Positions 50,844-61,000 of a DNA stretch of 64,000 nt are shown one piece after another (position 1 is the first letter of the stretch; the number at the start of each line of letters is the position of its first letter). The stretch is taken from assembly GCA_035326425.1 (NCBI GenBank), contig DAOLFG010000011.1, forward strand, positions 40,039-104,038. The letters run 5' to 3'. The notes under the pieces were generated by a model. That model worked only from the letters and a program-made list of their open reading frames with translations, was not told where the DNA came from and made no database searches. This DNA comes from CALKJU01 sp035326425. GTDB lineage: Bacteria > Pseudomonadota > Alphaproteobacteria > Geminicoccales > Geminicoccaceae. The position numbers were made by a program, and so were the translations under genes.

Positions 50844-51728
50844 ATGCGGCGGAGCGCAGTCTCGCCCCTGCCCTACCTGATGATCCTGCCCAGCATCCTG
50901 CTGGCCTTGTGGATCATCGGCTATCCGATCTGGGACGTGACGCGGACCTCGCTGCACGTCGTCAACCGCTTCGGCCAGCTGCGCGATTTCGCCGGGCTCG
51001 CCAACTTCGAGGCGCTGCTGGCCGATCCGGTCTTCCAGGGCGCTTTCTGGCGCACGATCGTCTGGACCGTCGGCGTGGTCGGCGGAACGATCCTCCTGTC
51101 GATTCCGATAGCCCTCATCCTCAACGACGACTTCGCCGGCAAGGGCCTCGCCCGTGTCATCGTCATGCTGCCCTGGGCGGTGTCGCTGACGATGACCGCC
51201 ATCGTCTGGCGCTGGACGCTCAACGGCCAGTACGGGATGCTCAACGCCACCCTGTTCGAGCTCGGCCTGCTGACCCGGCCGGTCGAGTGGCTGGCATCGG
51301 CCGAGGTCGCCTTCCCGGTCGAGATCGCCATCGGCGTGCTGGTGTCGATCCCGTTCACCGTGACGGTGCTGCTGGGCGGGCTGTCCTCGGTGCCGGGCGA
51401 CATCTACGAGGCGGCGGCGATCGACGGCGCCACCGCCTGGCAGCGGTTCAGGAGCCTGACCCTGCCGCTGCTGCGCCCGTTCATCAACATCGCGATCGTG
51501 CTGAACATCATCTACGTGTTCAACTCGTTCCCGATCATCTGGGTGCTGACCCAGGGCGATCCTGCCAACAGCACCGACATCCTCGTCACCTATCTGTACA
51601 AGCTGGCCTTCCGCTACGGGAAGATCGACCAGGCGGCGGCGATGTCGCTGGTGATGTTCGCGGCGCTGCTGCTGTTCACGGTGGCCTATGCGTGGCTGGT
51701 GATGCGAGGCAGGCGGGAGGAGGACTGA
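50844..51728 (+). CDS. Sugar-type ABC permease 1 (MalF/UgpA-like)
   Basis: A 294-residue inner-membrane permease with six helices. The coupling loop EAAAIDGATAWQRFRSLTLP is the classical EAA motif. It starts 22 bases after the binding-protein stop with GGGAGGGGCGAGG upstream. It convergently abuts the Calx-beta/RTX gene, leaving 18 bases, so the plus-strand operon stops here and resumes at 55685. Confidence 0.92.
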   Translation: MRRSAVSPLPYLMILPSILLALWIIGYPIWDVTRTSLHVVNRFGQLRDFAGLANFEALLADPVFQGAFWRTIVWTVGVVGGTILLSIPIALILNDDFAGKGLARVIVMLPWAVSLTMTAIVWRWTLNGQYGMLNATLFELGLLTRPVEWLASAEVAFPVEIAIGVLVSIPFTVTVLLGGLSSVPGDIYEAAAIDGATAWQRFRSLTLPLLRPFINIAIVLNIIYVFNSFPIIWVLTQGDPANSTDILVTYLYKLAFRYGKIDQAAAMSLVMFAALLLFTVAYAWLVMRGRREED

Positions 51729-51746
51729 GCCTCCTCCCGTTCCACG

Positions 51747-54700
51747 TCACTCGAGGTCGAGCCAGCCGTCGCGCAGGCCCACGCCCACCGTCAGGCCGGT
51801 GACGTTCTTCAGGATGGCGAGGTCGACGAAGCCGTCGCCGCCTCCGTTGGCGTCGAGGCGCAGGATGGTGTCGCGCCCGCTGACCGTGAAGGCGACGAAG
51901 CCCGTGGCCGAAGCGGCACTGCCGTCGAAGCCCCTAACCGCGCTCACGAGGCTCAGCACGTCCGCCGCCCTGTTGAAATCGGTGACGATGTCGACGCCGT
52001 CGGCGGGGCGGTTGAAAACGAAGACGTCGATCCCGGTGTTGCCGGTCAGGATGTCGATGCCGATGCCGCCGTCGATGATGTCGTTGCCGGCACCGCCGAC
52101 GAGACGGTCATTGCCCGCACCTCCCACGAGGCGATCGTCGCCGGCATCGCCGAGCAGCGAGTCGTCACCGATACCACCGATCAGGAAATCGTTGCCCACA
52201 CCGCCGCGCAGCAGGTCGTCGCCGGTGCCGCCATCGAGCCGGTCGTCGCCGACATTGCCCTGCAACGAGTCGTCGCCGCCCAGCGCCCTCAGAAGGTCGT
52301 TGCCGGCCCGGCCGTCGAAGACGTTGATCGCCGCATCGCCCGTCAACCTGTCATTGTGGGCCGAGCCGTAGATGTTGGCGATGCCGCTGAACGTGTCGCC
52401 GGCCGCATAGCCGCCAGCACCCCTGCCGCTGGTCAGGTTGACGGCGACGAGCTTGTCGGAGAACACATAGTCGACAGTGCTGACCGTGGCGCTGGCGACG
52501 AAGCTCTCGCGGGCGAGCGTCGCCCGGTAGGGCGCGGCGTCGTTGTCGTTGATGGTGGCGGTCAGGCGCAGCTCGGACCCGCTGACGAATTGTGCGCCTT
52601 GGGCCCCGAACAGGCGCAGGGCGAATGTCTCGGCATTCTCGGGCAGCAGATCGTCGAGCAGGCGGAAGCGCACGGTCTCCGAGGTGTCGGCGGGGAGGAA
52701 GGTGAGCGTGCCCGTCTGCTGGACCACATCGGCCCCCACGCGGGCCGTACCGTTGACAAGCGCATACTCGACCGTCACGGGGCCAGCATTGCGCTGCGTC
52801 AGGTTGACGGCAAACGTGGCGTAGCCGTCGCCCTCGTTGACGATGATGTTGGAGCCGGTGATACGCGGTCCGGCGGGGGTCGAGGTATCGTTGTCGACAA
52901 TCGTACCGATACCCAGAGCATCGCCGATTCTAGCATTGCTCACATTAGAGAGCCTGACCTCAAATGCTTCTGTCGCCTCGCGCAGAGTATCGTCGCCGAT
53001 TCCCACGGTCACGATCTTAACTGTCTCACCAGGAGCGAATACCGATGATCCGAGAGGGTGGCCAAAATCAGTGCCGAGTCCGGCAGTGGTTCCAGCAAGA
53101 GCCAATCTATAGGAGACAGTATCTATCGACGCGGAAGATAGTGTAACTTCAAATCTGGCTACCTTATCACCCTCGCTAACTGTCACATCGCCGATCGAGA
53201 TAGTCGGCAGTCCATCTGATCTACCATCATTGTTTGCTATACGTATTGCGGCGATGTCTTCAGCTAACACCGCGCCCTCAGCGCTAGTCAGCTGAAGAAA
53301 TAGATGCTCGTTCCCTTCCGCCTCGGCGTCGTCAATCAACCCCAGCCGAACCGTTTTCGCGGTTTCACCCGGCATAAACATCAGTTCGCCCGATCTATCG
53401 ATATAATCGCTACCGGCTCGGGCACTACCGTTAATAGTATGATAGTCTACCTTTATTATATCGTTGGATGGCTTTGTCAAATGTACGGTAACTTGAGCGT
53501 GGCCATTTTGTTCATTCACTACAATATCATCCATAACGATATATGAATCTCCGAGAGAATCCGTATCATTATCCACAATGGTCAAGATTGATATAGGCTC
53601 AACTACAGTAACATTTGAGTTGCTTGAACCAATTTGAAATGCGAAGACTTCAGTTCCTTCGATCAACCTATCGTCAATAATATTGAGAGCAATCGTCTTT
53701 ACCGTCTCGCCAGGCATGAACGTCGTGATTCCAAAAGTGTTGGACAGCGCATAGTCAATCTGCCCGGCTTGCGGCCCCGCAAAGTAAGTAACAGTGACTG
53801 GTTCAGCTATTGGAGCAGAAAGTGAAAGCTCGAACCTCGCAAGTCCGTCTCCCTCGCCTATCGTTAAGTTATCAACCCTGAGATACGCAGTCGGCTGCTC
53901 CGCAGTATCCCCCACGATCCATACCTCTCCCAGATCGTGGCCTATCGTAGCATTCCTAGCGTTCGAAAGTAGAATCTGGAACATTTCTTCTAGCTCAGGG
54001 CGAGTATCGTCGACTAGATCGATCCGAATCTTTTGTAACGTCTCTCCGGGAAGAAATATCAGCGTGCCGTGCACGCCGCCGAAATCCAAACCGGGTCGCC
54101 CGGTGCCACCGACAGTTGCATAGTCTACACTCACGGTCTGCGTCGCCACAGCGCTCATCCGCACCAGCACTTCCGCGGTACCAGCATGCTCGTCGACGAC
54201 GGTATTCTCAATAGTTAGGTATGGACCGTCAGCAGAAATAAAATCGTTGTCAACGATTGAACCAAGGCCAATGCTCTTTGCTATAGACGCATTAGATGCA
54301 TTTGACAAACTAACAAAAAATGTTTCTAGTTGTTCGATGGATTGATCATCTCCTATAACAATGTCAATTGTTTTGATTGTTTCACCGGGTTCAAAAACTA
54401 ATTGACGGACGGATGAACTCGATCCCATCGTATTAAGAATGTCTCCCTGACCAATCGAGCCCGGCCCAATCTGACTCAACACAGTTACAAGATTGTTAGT
54501 TGGAGATGAAAGTGATACTTCAAATCTGGCAAGTCCAGCAGATTCATCAAGAATTATATCACTTACACTTATCAATGGCAAAGCTTGCAATTGTGAATGT
54601 CCTGCAATTCTGATTTCTGCGCGTGCATCAGCTACTATAGCGTTTGATGCATTAGACAGATCGAAGAAGAAACGCTCTTCTGGCTCAAATATTCCATCAT

Positions 54701-55268
54701 TTCGAACATTAACTCTTATTGTCTTAACAGTTTCGCCGGCTGCAAATGTCAATGTACCACTTCGGATTGTAAAATCCTGCCCAGATGCAGCCGTATCGGC
54801 CACTGTGGCATAATTCACAGTTATTGCTTTACTAGATACAGAACTAAGTCTAACTACAACATCAACAAATCTATCTATCTCGTTAATTACGTAGTTATCT
54901 GTCTGTATATATGGTAGATCTGCCGTTTGTGTATCATCGTCATATAGCATACCTATTCCAATTTCCTTAGTTATAATTGAGTTTGCTGAATTATTAACCA
55001 GTCGAACTGAGAAATACTCAGTCTGTTCCTGAATAGAATCGTTATTTATATCGACAACTATAGTCTTCGATGTTTCTCCGGGAGAGAATGTAAGTTGCCC
55101 GAATGCAATTCCACTATAGTCGTCTGTACCGTCAGCCGTGAGTTCGATCGTTCCGTAGCTGACGGTCACGGTTTCGCTTGGCGCGGCACCGAATAGGGTG
55201 ACTATGAACGTAGCCTTTTCGTCACCTTCCCCAATGATTGCGTCTGAGATCGCCAGATACCCAGCCAT
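51747..55268 (-). CDS. Calx-beta / RTX calcium-binding secreted protein (type I secretion substrate)
   Basis: A 1173-residue repeat protein. The N-terminal 860 residues hold eight Calx-beta domains of about 105-110 residues, each with a loop like FxPGETxKTI, then DD, E-x-F and LSNASNA, and ending IVDND. A linker is followed by about nine RTX nonapeptides (GGxGxDxLx; residues about 935-1045) and a C-terminal domain typical of ABC-type (type I) secretion signals. No Sec signal. ATG 55268 has GGAG; an earlier ATG at 55298 is weaker. Expected to be an extracellular Ca-dependent adhesin-like protein. GC falls sharply in its 5' two thirds. No secretion genes are nearby. Confidence 0.9.
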   Translation of the reverse strand: MAGYLAISDAIIGEGDEKATFIVTLFGAAPSETVTVSYGTIELTADGTDDYSGIAFGQLTFSPGETSKTIVVDINNDSIQEQTEYFSVRLVNNSANSIITKEIGIGMLYDDDTQTADLPYIQTDNYVINEIDRFVDVVVRLSSVSSKAITVNYATVADTAASGQDFTIRSGTLTFAAGETVKTIRVNVRNDGIFEPEERFFFDLSNASNAIVADARAEIRIAGHSQLQALPLISVSDIILDESAGLARFEVSLSSPTNNLVTVLSQIGPGSIGQGDILNTMGSSSSVRQLVFEPGETIKTIDIVIGDDQSIEQLETFFVSLSNASNASIAKSIGLGSIVDNDFISADGPYLTIENTVVDEHAGTAEVLVRMSAVATQTVSVDYATVGGTGRPGLDFGGVHGTLIFLPGETLQKIRIDLVDDTRPELEEMFQILLSNARNATIGHDLGEVWIVGDTAEQPTAYLRVDNLTIGEGDGLARFELSLSAPIAEPVTVTYFAGPQAGQIDYALSNTFGITTFMPGETVKTIALNIIDDRLIEGTEVFAFQIGSSNSNVTVVEPISILTIVDNDTDSLGDSYIVMDDIVVNEQNGHAQVTVHLTKPSNDIIKVDYHTINGSARAGSDYIDRSGELMFMPGETAKTVRLGLIDDAEAEGNEHLFLQLTSAEGAVLAEDIAAIRIANNDGRSDGLPTISIGDVTVSEGDKVARFEVTLSSASIDTVSYRLALAGTTAGLGTDFGHPLGSSVFAPGETVKIVTVGIGDDTLREATEAFEVRLSNVSNARIGDALGIGTIVDNDTSTPAGPRITGSNIIVNEGDGYATFAVNLTQRNAGPVTVEYALVNGTARVGADVVQQTGTLTFLPADTSETVRFRLLDDLLPENAETFALRLFGAQGAQFVSGSELRLTATINDNDAAPYRATLARESFVASATVSTVDYVFSDKLVAVNLTSGRGAGGYAAGDTFSGIANIYGSAHNDRLTGDAAINVFDGRAGNDLLRALGGDDSLQGNVGDDRLDGGTGDDLLRGGVGNDFLIGGIGDDSLLGDAGDDRLVGGAGNDRLVGGAGNDIIDGGIGIDILTGNTGIDVFVFNRPADGVDIVTDFNRAADVLSLVSAVRGFDGSAASATGFVAFTVSGRDTILRLDANGGGDGFVDLAILKNVTGLTVGVGLRDGWLDLE

Positions 55269-55349
55269 TTGCGACTCCGCGAACTTGTGAGGCCGCATCC
55301 GCTTCGATTGCCTAATCGCCGCGCGGCTCTCGTATTGGTTGATTTAATT

Positions 55350-55404
55350 GCGGAGGGCTGATCAAGGCTTTGATTGTTACGCGATAATCGCTGCTATCAT
55401 CCTC
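55350..55404 (+). repeat. 55-bp flank repeated across the N gap, copy 1
   Basis: This 55-base segment is identical to 55505-55559 and ends exactly where the Ns begin. Its length equals a common assembler k-mer, so it is probably a single genomic segment shown twice by scaffolding. Confidence 0.95.
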
Positions 55405-55504
55405 NNNNNNNNNNNNNNNNNNNNNNNNNNNNNNNNNNNNNNNNNNNNNNNNNNNNNNNNNNNNNNNNNNNNNNNNNNNNNNNNNNNNNNNNNNNNNNNN
55501 NNNN
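55405..55504. other. Assembly gap of 100 N
   Basis: Exactly 100 undetermined bases, the default size for a gap of unknown length. Because both flanks are the same 55-mer, the true gap may be zero, or the Ns may hide tandem copies. Confidence 0.99.
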
Positions 55505-55559
55505 GCGGAGGGCTGATCAAGGCTTTGATTGTTACGCGATAATCGCTGCTATCATCCTC
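55505..55559 (+). repeat. 55-bp flank repeated across the N gap, copy 2
   Basis: Second copy of the segment at 55350-55404, starting right after the last N. Sequence after it (55560-55684) has no convincing gene; ATG 55604 with GGAGG opens only a roughly 45-codon frame. Confidence 0.95.
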
Positions 55560-55684
55560 GGCCGTCGTGTCAACATTACAGTTTCGCAATGATCGGAGGT
55601 CGAGATGATCGTCACGCGACCGCCAGCCGGTCGTCTGCTATGGAGCGCCGTACACACCAGGGTCCGATCGCCCGGGGGAATGAC

Positions 55685-56515
55685 GTGTCGAGCTACGCCC
55701 GCCGTTCTGTGTTCTACTGGCTGCTGCTCGCTCCTCTCGTGATCGTGATCCTCTTCCCCTACGCCGTGATGCTCTCCACGGCGCTGAAGCCCAAGGCCGA
55801 GATCCTGACCTTTCCGCCCTCCTGGGTCGGCACGGAGCTGCGCTGGGCAAACTTCGTCGAGATGTGGTCGGCCGTAGGGTTCGGGCAGGCATTGCTGGCG
55901 AGCGTCGTCGTCAGCACGCTGGCGACGCTCGCCTGCCTGGTGGTGGCCATACCCGCGGCCTATGCGCTGGCGCGGCTGCGGTTCCGCGGCCAGGGCGTCT
56001 ACCGGCAGGTGCTGCTGGTGACGCAGATGCTGTCGCCGATCGTGCTGGTGATCGGCATCTTCCGGCTGATGGCGGCCATGGGGCTGGTCGACAGCGCCGG
56101 GGCGCTGGTGCTCGGCTATGCCGCCTTCAACCTCGCCTTCGCCATCTGGATGCTGCAGTCCTATTTCGCCACCATTCCGCGCGAGCTCGAGGAGGCGGCG
56201 CGGATCGACGGCGCCTCCGGCCTGCAGAGCCTCGTGCGGGTGTTCCTGCCGCTGGCGCTGCCGGCGCTCAGCGTCACCGGCATCTTCGTCTTCATCTATG
56301 CCTGGAACGAGTTCGTCCTGGCGCTGACGCTGCTCAGGAGCCCCGAGAAGTTCACCCTGCCGCTGAAGGTCTTCTCGCTGGTCGGCGGCGCCTATCGGGT
56401 CGACTGGGAACATGTGATGGCGGCGACGTTCCTGGCCTCGGTGCCGGCGGCGGTCGTGTTCTCCTGGCTGCAGCGTTACCTGGTGCGCGGGCTGGCGCTG
56501 GGCAGCGTCAAGTAG
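55685..56515 (+). CDS. Sugar-type ABC permease 2 (MalG/UgpE-like)
   Basis: A 276-residue inner-membrane permease. After a short basic N-terminus (SSYARRSVFYW) come six helices; the coupling loop is EAARIDGASGLQSLVRVFLP, and PRELEEAARIDG places it in the MalG group. GTG 55685 follows GGGGGA and gives the normal length; ATG 55640 in frame lacks a ribosome site. It should pair with the permease at 50844. No ATPase gene for this importer is in the window. Confidence 0.9.
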   Translation: MSSYARRSVFYWLLLAPLVIVILFPYAVMLSTALKPKAEILTFPPSWVGTELRWANFVEMWSAVGFGQALLASVVVSTLATLACLVVAIPAAYALARLRFRGQGVYRQVLLVTQMLSPIVLVIGIFRLMAAMGLVDSAGALVLGYAAFNLAFAIWMLQSYFATIPRELEEAARIDGASGLQSLVRVFLPLALPALSVTGIFVFIYAWNEFVLALTLLRSPEKFTLPLKVFSLVGGAYRVDWEHVMAATFLASVPAAVVFSWLQRYLVRGLALGSVK

Positions 56516-58013
56516 GCCACAGCTCCCGCAGCCGCTTGCGCACCACCTTGCCGTTGGCGGTGCGGGGCAGGCTCTGCACGATGCGGTAGGCGCGCGGGCG
56601 CTTGTAGGCCGCCAGCTGGCCTTCCGCCAAAGCCTGCAGCTCTGCGACAGGCAGTTCCATGCCCGGCCGCGGCACGACGAAGGCGGCGGCGATGCGCACA
56701 TCCGAGGCGACCTCGACCTCGCCCACCGCCACCTCGGCGACGACGGGATGGGTCGCCAGCGCCTTCTCGACCTCCTGCGGCGAGACGCGCAGGCCGCCGG
56801 CATTGAGCAGGTCGTCGGCACGGCCGCCGAACCAGAGGTAGCCGTCCTCGTCGAAGCGGGCGAGATCGCCGCCGACGAACCAGTCGCCGCGATAGACGGC
56901 CGCCTCCTCGTCGGGACGGTTCCAGTAGCCGAGCATCAGGCCGGGATCGCCGCGGTGCACGGCGAGCAAGCCCTCCTCGCCCGGCGGCAACGGCGTCGGC
57001 TCACTCTCCAGCGGCAGGACGGCGACGCGCCGGCCGGGCTGCGGCCGACCCGGCGAGCCCGGCCGGACCGGGGTCAGCGGACCGGACGAGACGTAGGTGC
57101 TGATCTCGCTCATCCCCAGCGCCTCGTACAGCTCCCGGCCGGTGCGGCGCCGCCATTCCCCGTAGAGCGGCACCGGCAGCGCCTCGCCGGCGGTGACGGC
57201 ATGGCGAAGGGTGGCGAGACGCGCCGGGTCGAGGTCGGCATCGCGCAGCATGCGCCGGTAGAGGCCGGGGACCGAGGCGAGGATGGTGGCACCGGTCGAG
57301 GCGACGAGACCGGGCCACTCGGCAGCATCGCGGCGCCCCTGGCAGACCACGCCCTGGGCACCGCAGGACCAGGGGTCGAGCAGGCCCACACCCATGGTGT
57401 AGGTCCAGTTCAGGGCACCGGTGTGCAGCACGATGTCGTCCGGCCCGAGCCCGAGCCAGCCCCGGTGCATCGGCCGCCGCCCGACCACCACGCGCTGGGC
57501 GTGCAGGACACCCTTGGGACTGCCGCTTGTGCCGGAGGTGTAGACCAGGAAGGCCGGATCCTCGGCATCGGTCGAGGCGTAGCCACCGGGCTCGCAAGCG
57601 TCGGCCAATCGGGAGAGCTCGTCGACCCCGAGCACACGCCGCGCCGCGAGCCCGGGCAGCGGCAGGTCACGCGCGGCGACCACGACGGCGGCGTCACTAT
57701 CGGCCGCGAGCGCGGCGACCTCGCCGGCGGTCAGCTCGGCCGAGGCAGGGATCGGCACGAGGCCGGCGGCGTTGGCGCCGAGGAAGGCCAGGGGATAGCC
57801 GACATCGTTGGCGAGGCGGAGCAGCACACGGCCGCCGCGCGCCGGAGCCAGCCGGCGGAACACGGCCGCCCGCCGGCGCACGGCATCGTCGATCTCGAGA
57901 AAGCTCCACGAGCGGCAGCGACCCGCCGGATCGACGATGGTGAGGGCCGGCCCGTCCGGCCGAAGGGCCAAGCCGGGGGCCAGCACCGTCCGGGCGAGAT
58001 TCATCGGCGTCAC
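56508..58013 (-). CDS. AMP-forming acyl-CoA synthetase/ligase
   Basis: A 501-residue ANL-family enzyme that adenylates a carboxylate and transfers it to CoA. The P-loop LVYTSGTSGSPKGVLH is near residue 155, then ALGMSEIST (A5), GDWFVGGDLARFDEDGYLWF (A7) and the hinge GRADDLLNAGG, and the catalytic lysine in PRTANGKVVRKRL. The pattern resembles benzoate-CoA ligases. ATG 58013 overlaps the putA stop (ATGA), so it is translated with the proline dehydrogenase. Substrate unknown. Confidence 0.88.
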   Translation of the reverse strand: MTPMNLARTVLAPGLALRPDGPALTIVDPAGRCRSWSFLEIDDAVRRRAAVFRRLAPARGGRVLLRLANDVGYPLAFLGANAAGLVPIPASAELTAGEVAALAADSDAAVVVAARDLPLPGLAARRVLGVDELSRLADACEPGGYASTDAEDPAFLVYTSGTSGSPKGVLHAQRVVVGRRPMHRGWLGLGPDDIVLHTGALNWTYTMGVGLLDPWSCGAQGVVCQGRRDAAEWPGLVASTGATILASVPGLYRRMLRDADLDPARLATLRHAVTAGEALPVPLYGEWRRRTGRELYEALGMSEISTYVSSGPLTPVRPGSPGRPQPGRRVAVLPLESEPTPLPPGEEGLLAVHRGDPGLMLGYWNRPDEEAAVYRGDWFVGGDLARFDEDGYLWFGGRADDLLNAGGLRVSPQEVEKALATHPVVAEVAVGEVEVASDVRIAAAFVVPRPGMELPVAELQALAEGQLAAYKRPRAYRIVQSLPRTANGKVVRKRLRELWPT

Positions 58014-61000
58014 GGCTCGTCGGCTGCCAGCAGGCCGACATTGCCGCCGGCGGCGGTGATGTCGATCGACAGGGTCCGCTCGGTGACGAAACGCGCCGGG
58101 TCGGGATGGCCGGCGACGAGCTGGACCAGCGGCCCGTCGCGGGCGGCCAGCAGGCGGCGGGCATTGCCCAGCGTGCGCAGATCGGCGGACAGCGCCACGC
58201 CGGCCAGATCGGGCAGCGACAGCACGTCGTCGAGCTCGCCGTTCCAGGTGAAGCTGTCACCGCACGGCAGGCCGGAGAGCAGCGCGTCGATGGCCTCGGT
58301 GCGGACGGCCAGCACCATGTTGCCGGTGGCGAGCGCGGTGATGGCCTGTCGAAGTACCGATTCGGCGTCGAGGCCGAGACAGAGCCACAGGCCCCGCCCA
58401 TGCAACGACAAGCGATTGCTCTCGCCCGATGGTCCGGGCAGCGTCAGCGCATCGCCACACCATGGCGCTGCCTCGACCAGGACCTGCTCGGCGATGCGCC
58501 GGGCGGGCGAAGGGCACGACGCGGCGGCCTTGGCCAGCAGGCGCAGCCGGTCGCGGCGGCGATCCCAGGCATCCTGCAGCGCGCGCAGTGCCGAGGCGCG
58601 CGCGGCGAGATCGACCGAGGCCCTCACCCCCTCGACCGCGGCTCCCGTCGGGGGAGCGTCGGCAGCGGCAGGCACCGTGAGGCGATGGAGAAAATGCGGC
58701 CCGCCGGCCTTGGGCCCGGTGCCGGACAAGCCCTCGCCGCCGAAGGGCTGGACGCCGACCACGGCGCCGATCTGGTTGCGGTTGACGTAGATGTTGCCGA
58801 TGCGGGCACGATCGGTGATTTGCTTCACGCGGCCATCGACCCGGCTGTGGATGCCGAGCGTCAGGCCGTAGCCCTTGCCGTTCAGCCGCTCGACCAGCTT
58901 GCCGAGCTGCGAGGCCTTGAAGGTGGCGACGTGCAGCACCGGCCCGAAGATCTCCCGGTCCAGCTCGTCGATGCTGTCGAGCCTGTAGATCGCCGGCGGC
59001 ACGAAGCAGCCGTTGTCGTGCTCCGGCCCCGGCGCCAGCCTGGCGATCAGCCGGCCGCGAGCGTCGAGCGCCTCGCAATGGGTGATGATGGCCGCCTTCG
59101 CCTCCTCGTCGATCACCGGCCCGATGTCGATCGCGGGATCCCACGGATCGCCGATGCTCAGCTCTCGCATCGCCCCCTGCAGCATGCGCAGGATCGCGGG
59201 CGCCACGTCCTCCTGCAGGCAGAGCAGCCGCAGCGCCGAGCAGCGCTGACCGGCGCTCTGGAAGGCCGAGGCCAGGATGTCGCGCACCGCCTGCTCGGGC
59301 AGCGCCGTCGAATCGACGATCATGGCGTTGATGCCGCCTGTCTCGGCAATGAACGGCGCATCGGGCGCAAGATGCTCGGCGATCGCCCGCTCGATCAGCC
59401 GGGCGGTCTCGGTCGAGCCCGTGAACACCACGCCGGCGACGCGCGGGTCGCACACCAGCGTGCCGCCCACCCTGGCACCGTCGCCGGGCAGGAGGTGCAG
59501 CACGTCGGCTGGCAGCCCGGCCTCGTGCATCAGCCGGACGGCGCGGGCGGCGATGAGCGGCGTCTGCTCGGCGGGCTTGGCGATGACGGCGTTGCCGGCG
59601 ACCAACGAGGCCACGACCTGGCCGGTGAAGATGGCGAGCGGGAAGTTCCAGGGGCTGATGCAAACGAGCACGCCGCGGCCTCGCCGGCTTGCGAGCCCGG
59701 CGCGGGCCCGGGCAGCGTAGTAGCGGCAGAAGTCGACGGCCTCGCGGATCTCGGCCACGGCATCGGCCAGCGTCTTGCCGGCCTCGCGGCTGCAGAGCGC
59801 GAAGAGCTCGGGGGCGTGATGCTCGTAGAGGTCGGCCAGGCGGTCGAGGCAGCGGGCCCGGTCGGCGACGGGCGTCTCACCCCACCGCGGGAAGGCCGCT
59901 GCTGCCGAGGCGAGCGCCTGCTCGATCTGCGAAGGCTCGGCCTCGACCGCCTCGCCGACGAAGTCCGAGCGGTCGGCCGGATTGGTGATGCCGGCGACGG
60001 CGCCGTCGCCGCGCCCGGCGCTCCAGGCGGCGTGGCGAAATTCCGCCATCGCGGATTCCAGCCCAGCGAGCGTCGGCGGATCGGCAAGGCTCCAGCCGCG
60101 GGCGTTGCGGCGGCCGGGACCATAGAGGTCCGGCGGGAGCGGAATCCGCGGGTTGGCGATCCCGTCGAGTGCCGCCACCGCCGCCGCGGGGTCGCGTGCG
60201 ACATGCTCCACCGGGATGTCCTCGTCGAGGATCTGGTGGACGAAGGAACTGTTGGCGCCGTTCTCCAGGAGCCGCCGGACCAGATAGGCCAGCAGATCCT
60301 CGTGGACGCCCACCGGCGCATAGATGCGGCAGCGGTTGCCGTGCTTCTGGCGGACACGCTCGTGCAGCATCTCGCCCATGCCGTGGAGCCGCTGCAGCTC
60401 GAAATCGCCGTCCTTGCCGGCCATCGCCAGAACGGCGGTCACGGTGTGGGCGTTGTGCGTGGCGAACTGCGGGTAGATGCGGTCCGTCATGCCCAGCAGC
60501 TTGTCGGCGCAGGCCATGTAGGACAGGTCGGTGGTGACCTTGCGGGTGAACACGGGATAGCCCGGCAGGCCCTGGACCTGCGCCAGCTTGATCTCGCTGT
60601 CCCAATAGGCGCCCTTGACGAGGCGGACCATCAGCCGCCGACGCAGCTCGCCGGCCAGCGCATGGAGCCAGTCGAGAACGAAAGCGGCGCGCCTGCCATA
60701 GGCCTGGACCACGACGCCGAAGCCGTCCCAGCCGCGCAGGTCGGGATTGCGCAGCACCGCCTCGATGACGTCGAGCGACAGATCCAGCCGCTCGGCCTCC
60801 TCGGCGTCGATGTTGAAGCCCATGCCGGCGTTCTTGGCGTGCAGGGCCAGCGCCGCGACGCGCGGCACCAGCTCGTCGAGCACACGCGCCCGCTTGGCCG
60901 GCTCGTAGCGCGGATGCAGCGCCGAGAGCTTGACCGATATGCCGGGGTTGGTGCGCACGTCGTGGCCGTCGCAGCGCTCGGCGATGGCGGCGATGGCCTT

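Noticed and set aside
52060..52330. Periodic repeated DNA that might suggest a CRISPR or satellite
   Set aside because: The period is 27 bases and encodes the RTX nonapeptides of the Calx-beta/RTX protein; there are no spacers.
55604..55740. Short frame from ATG 55604 with a good GGAGG site
   Set aside because: About 45 codons, Cys/Ser/Arg-rich, overlapping the permease in another frame; no family resemblance.
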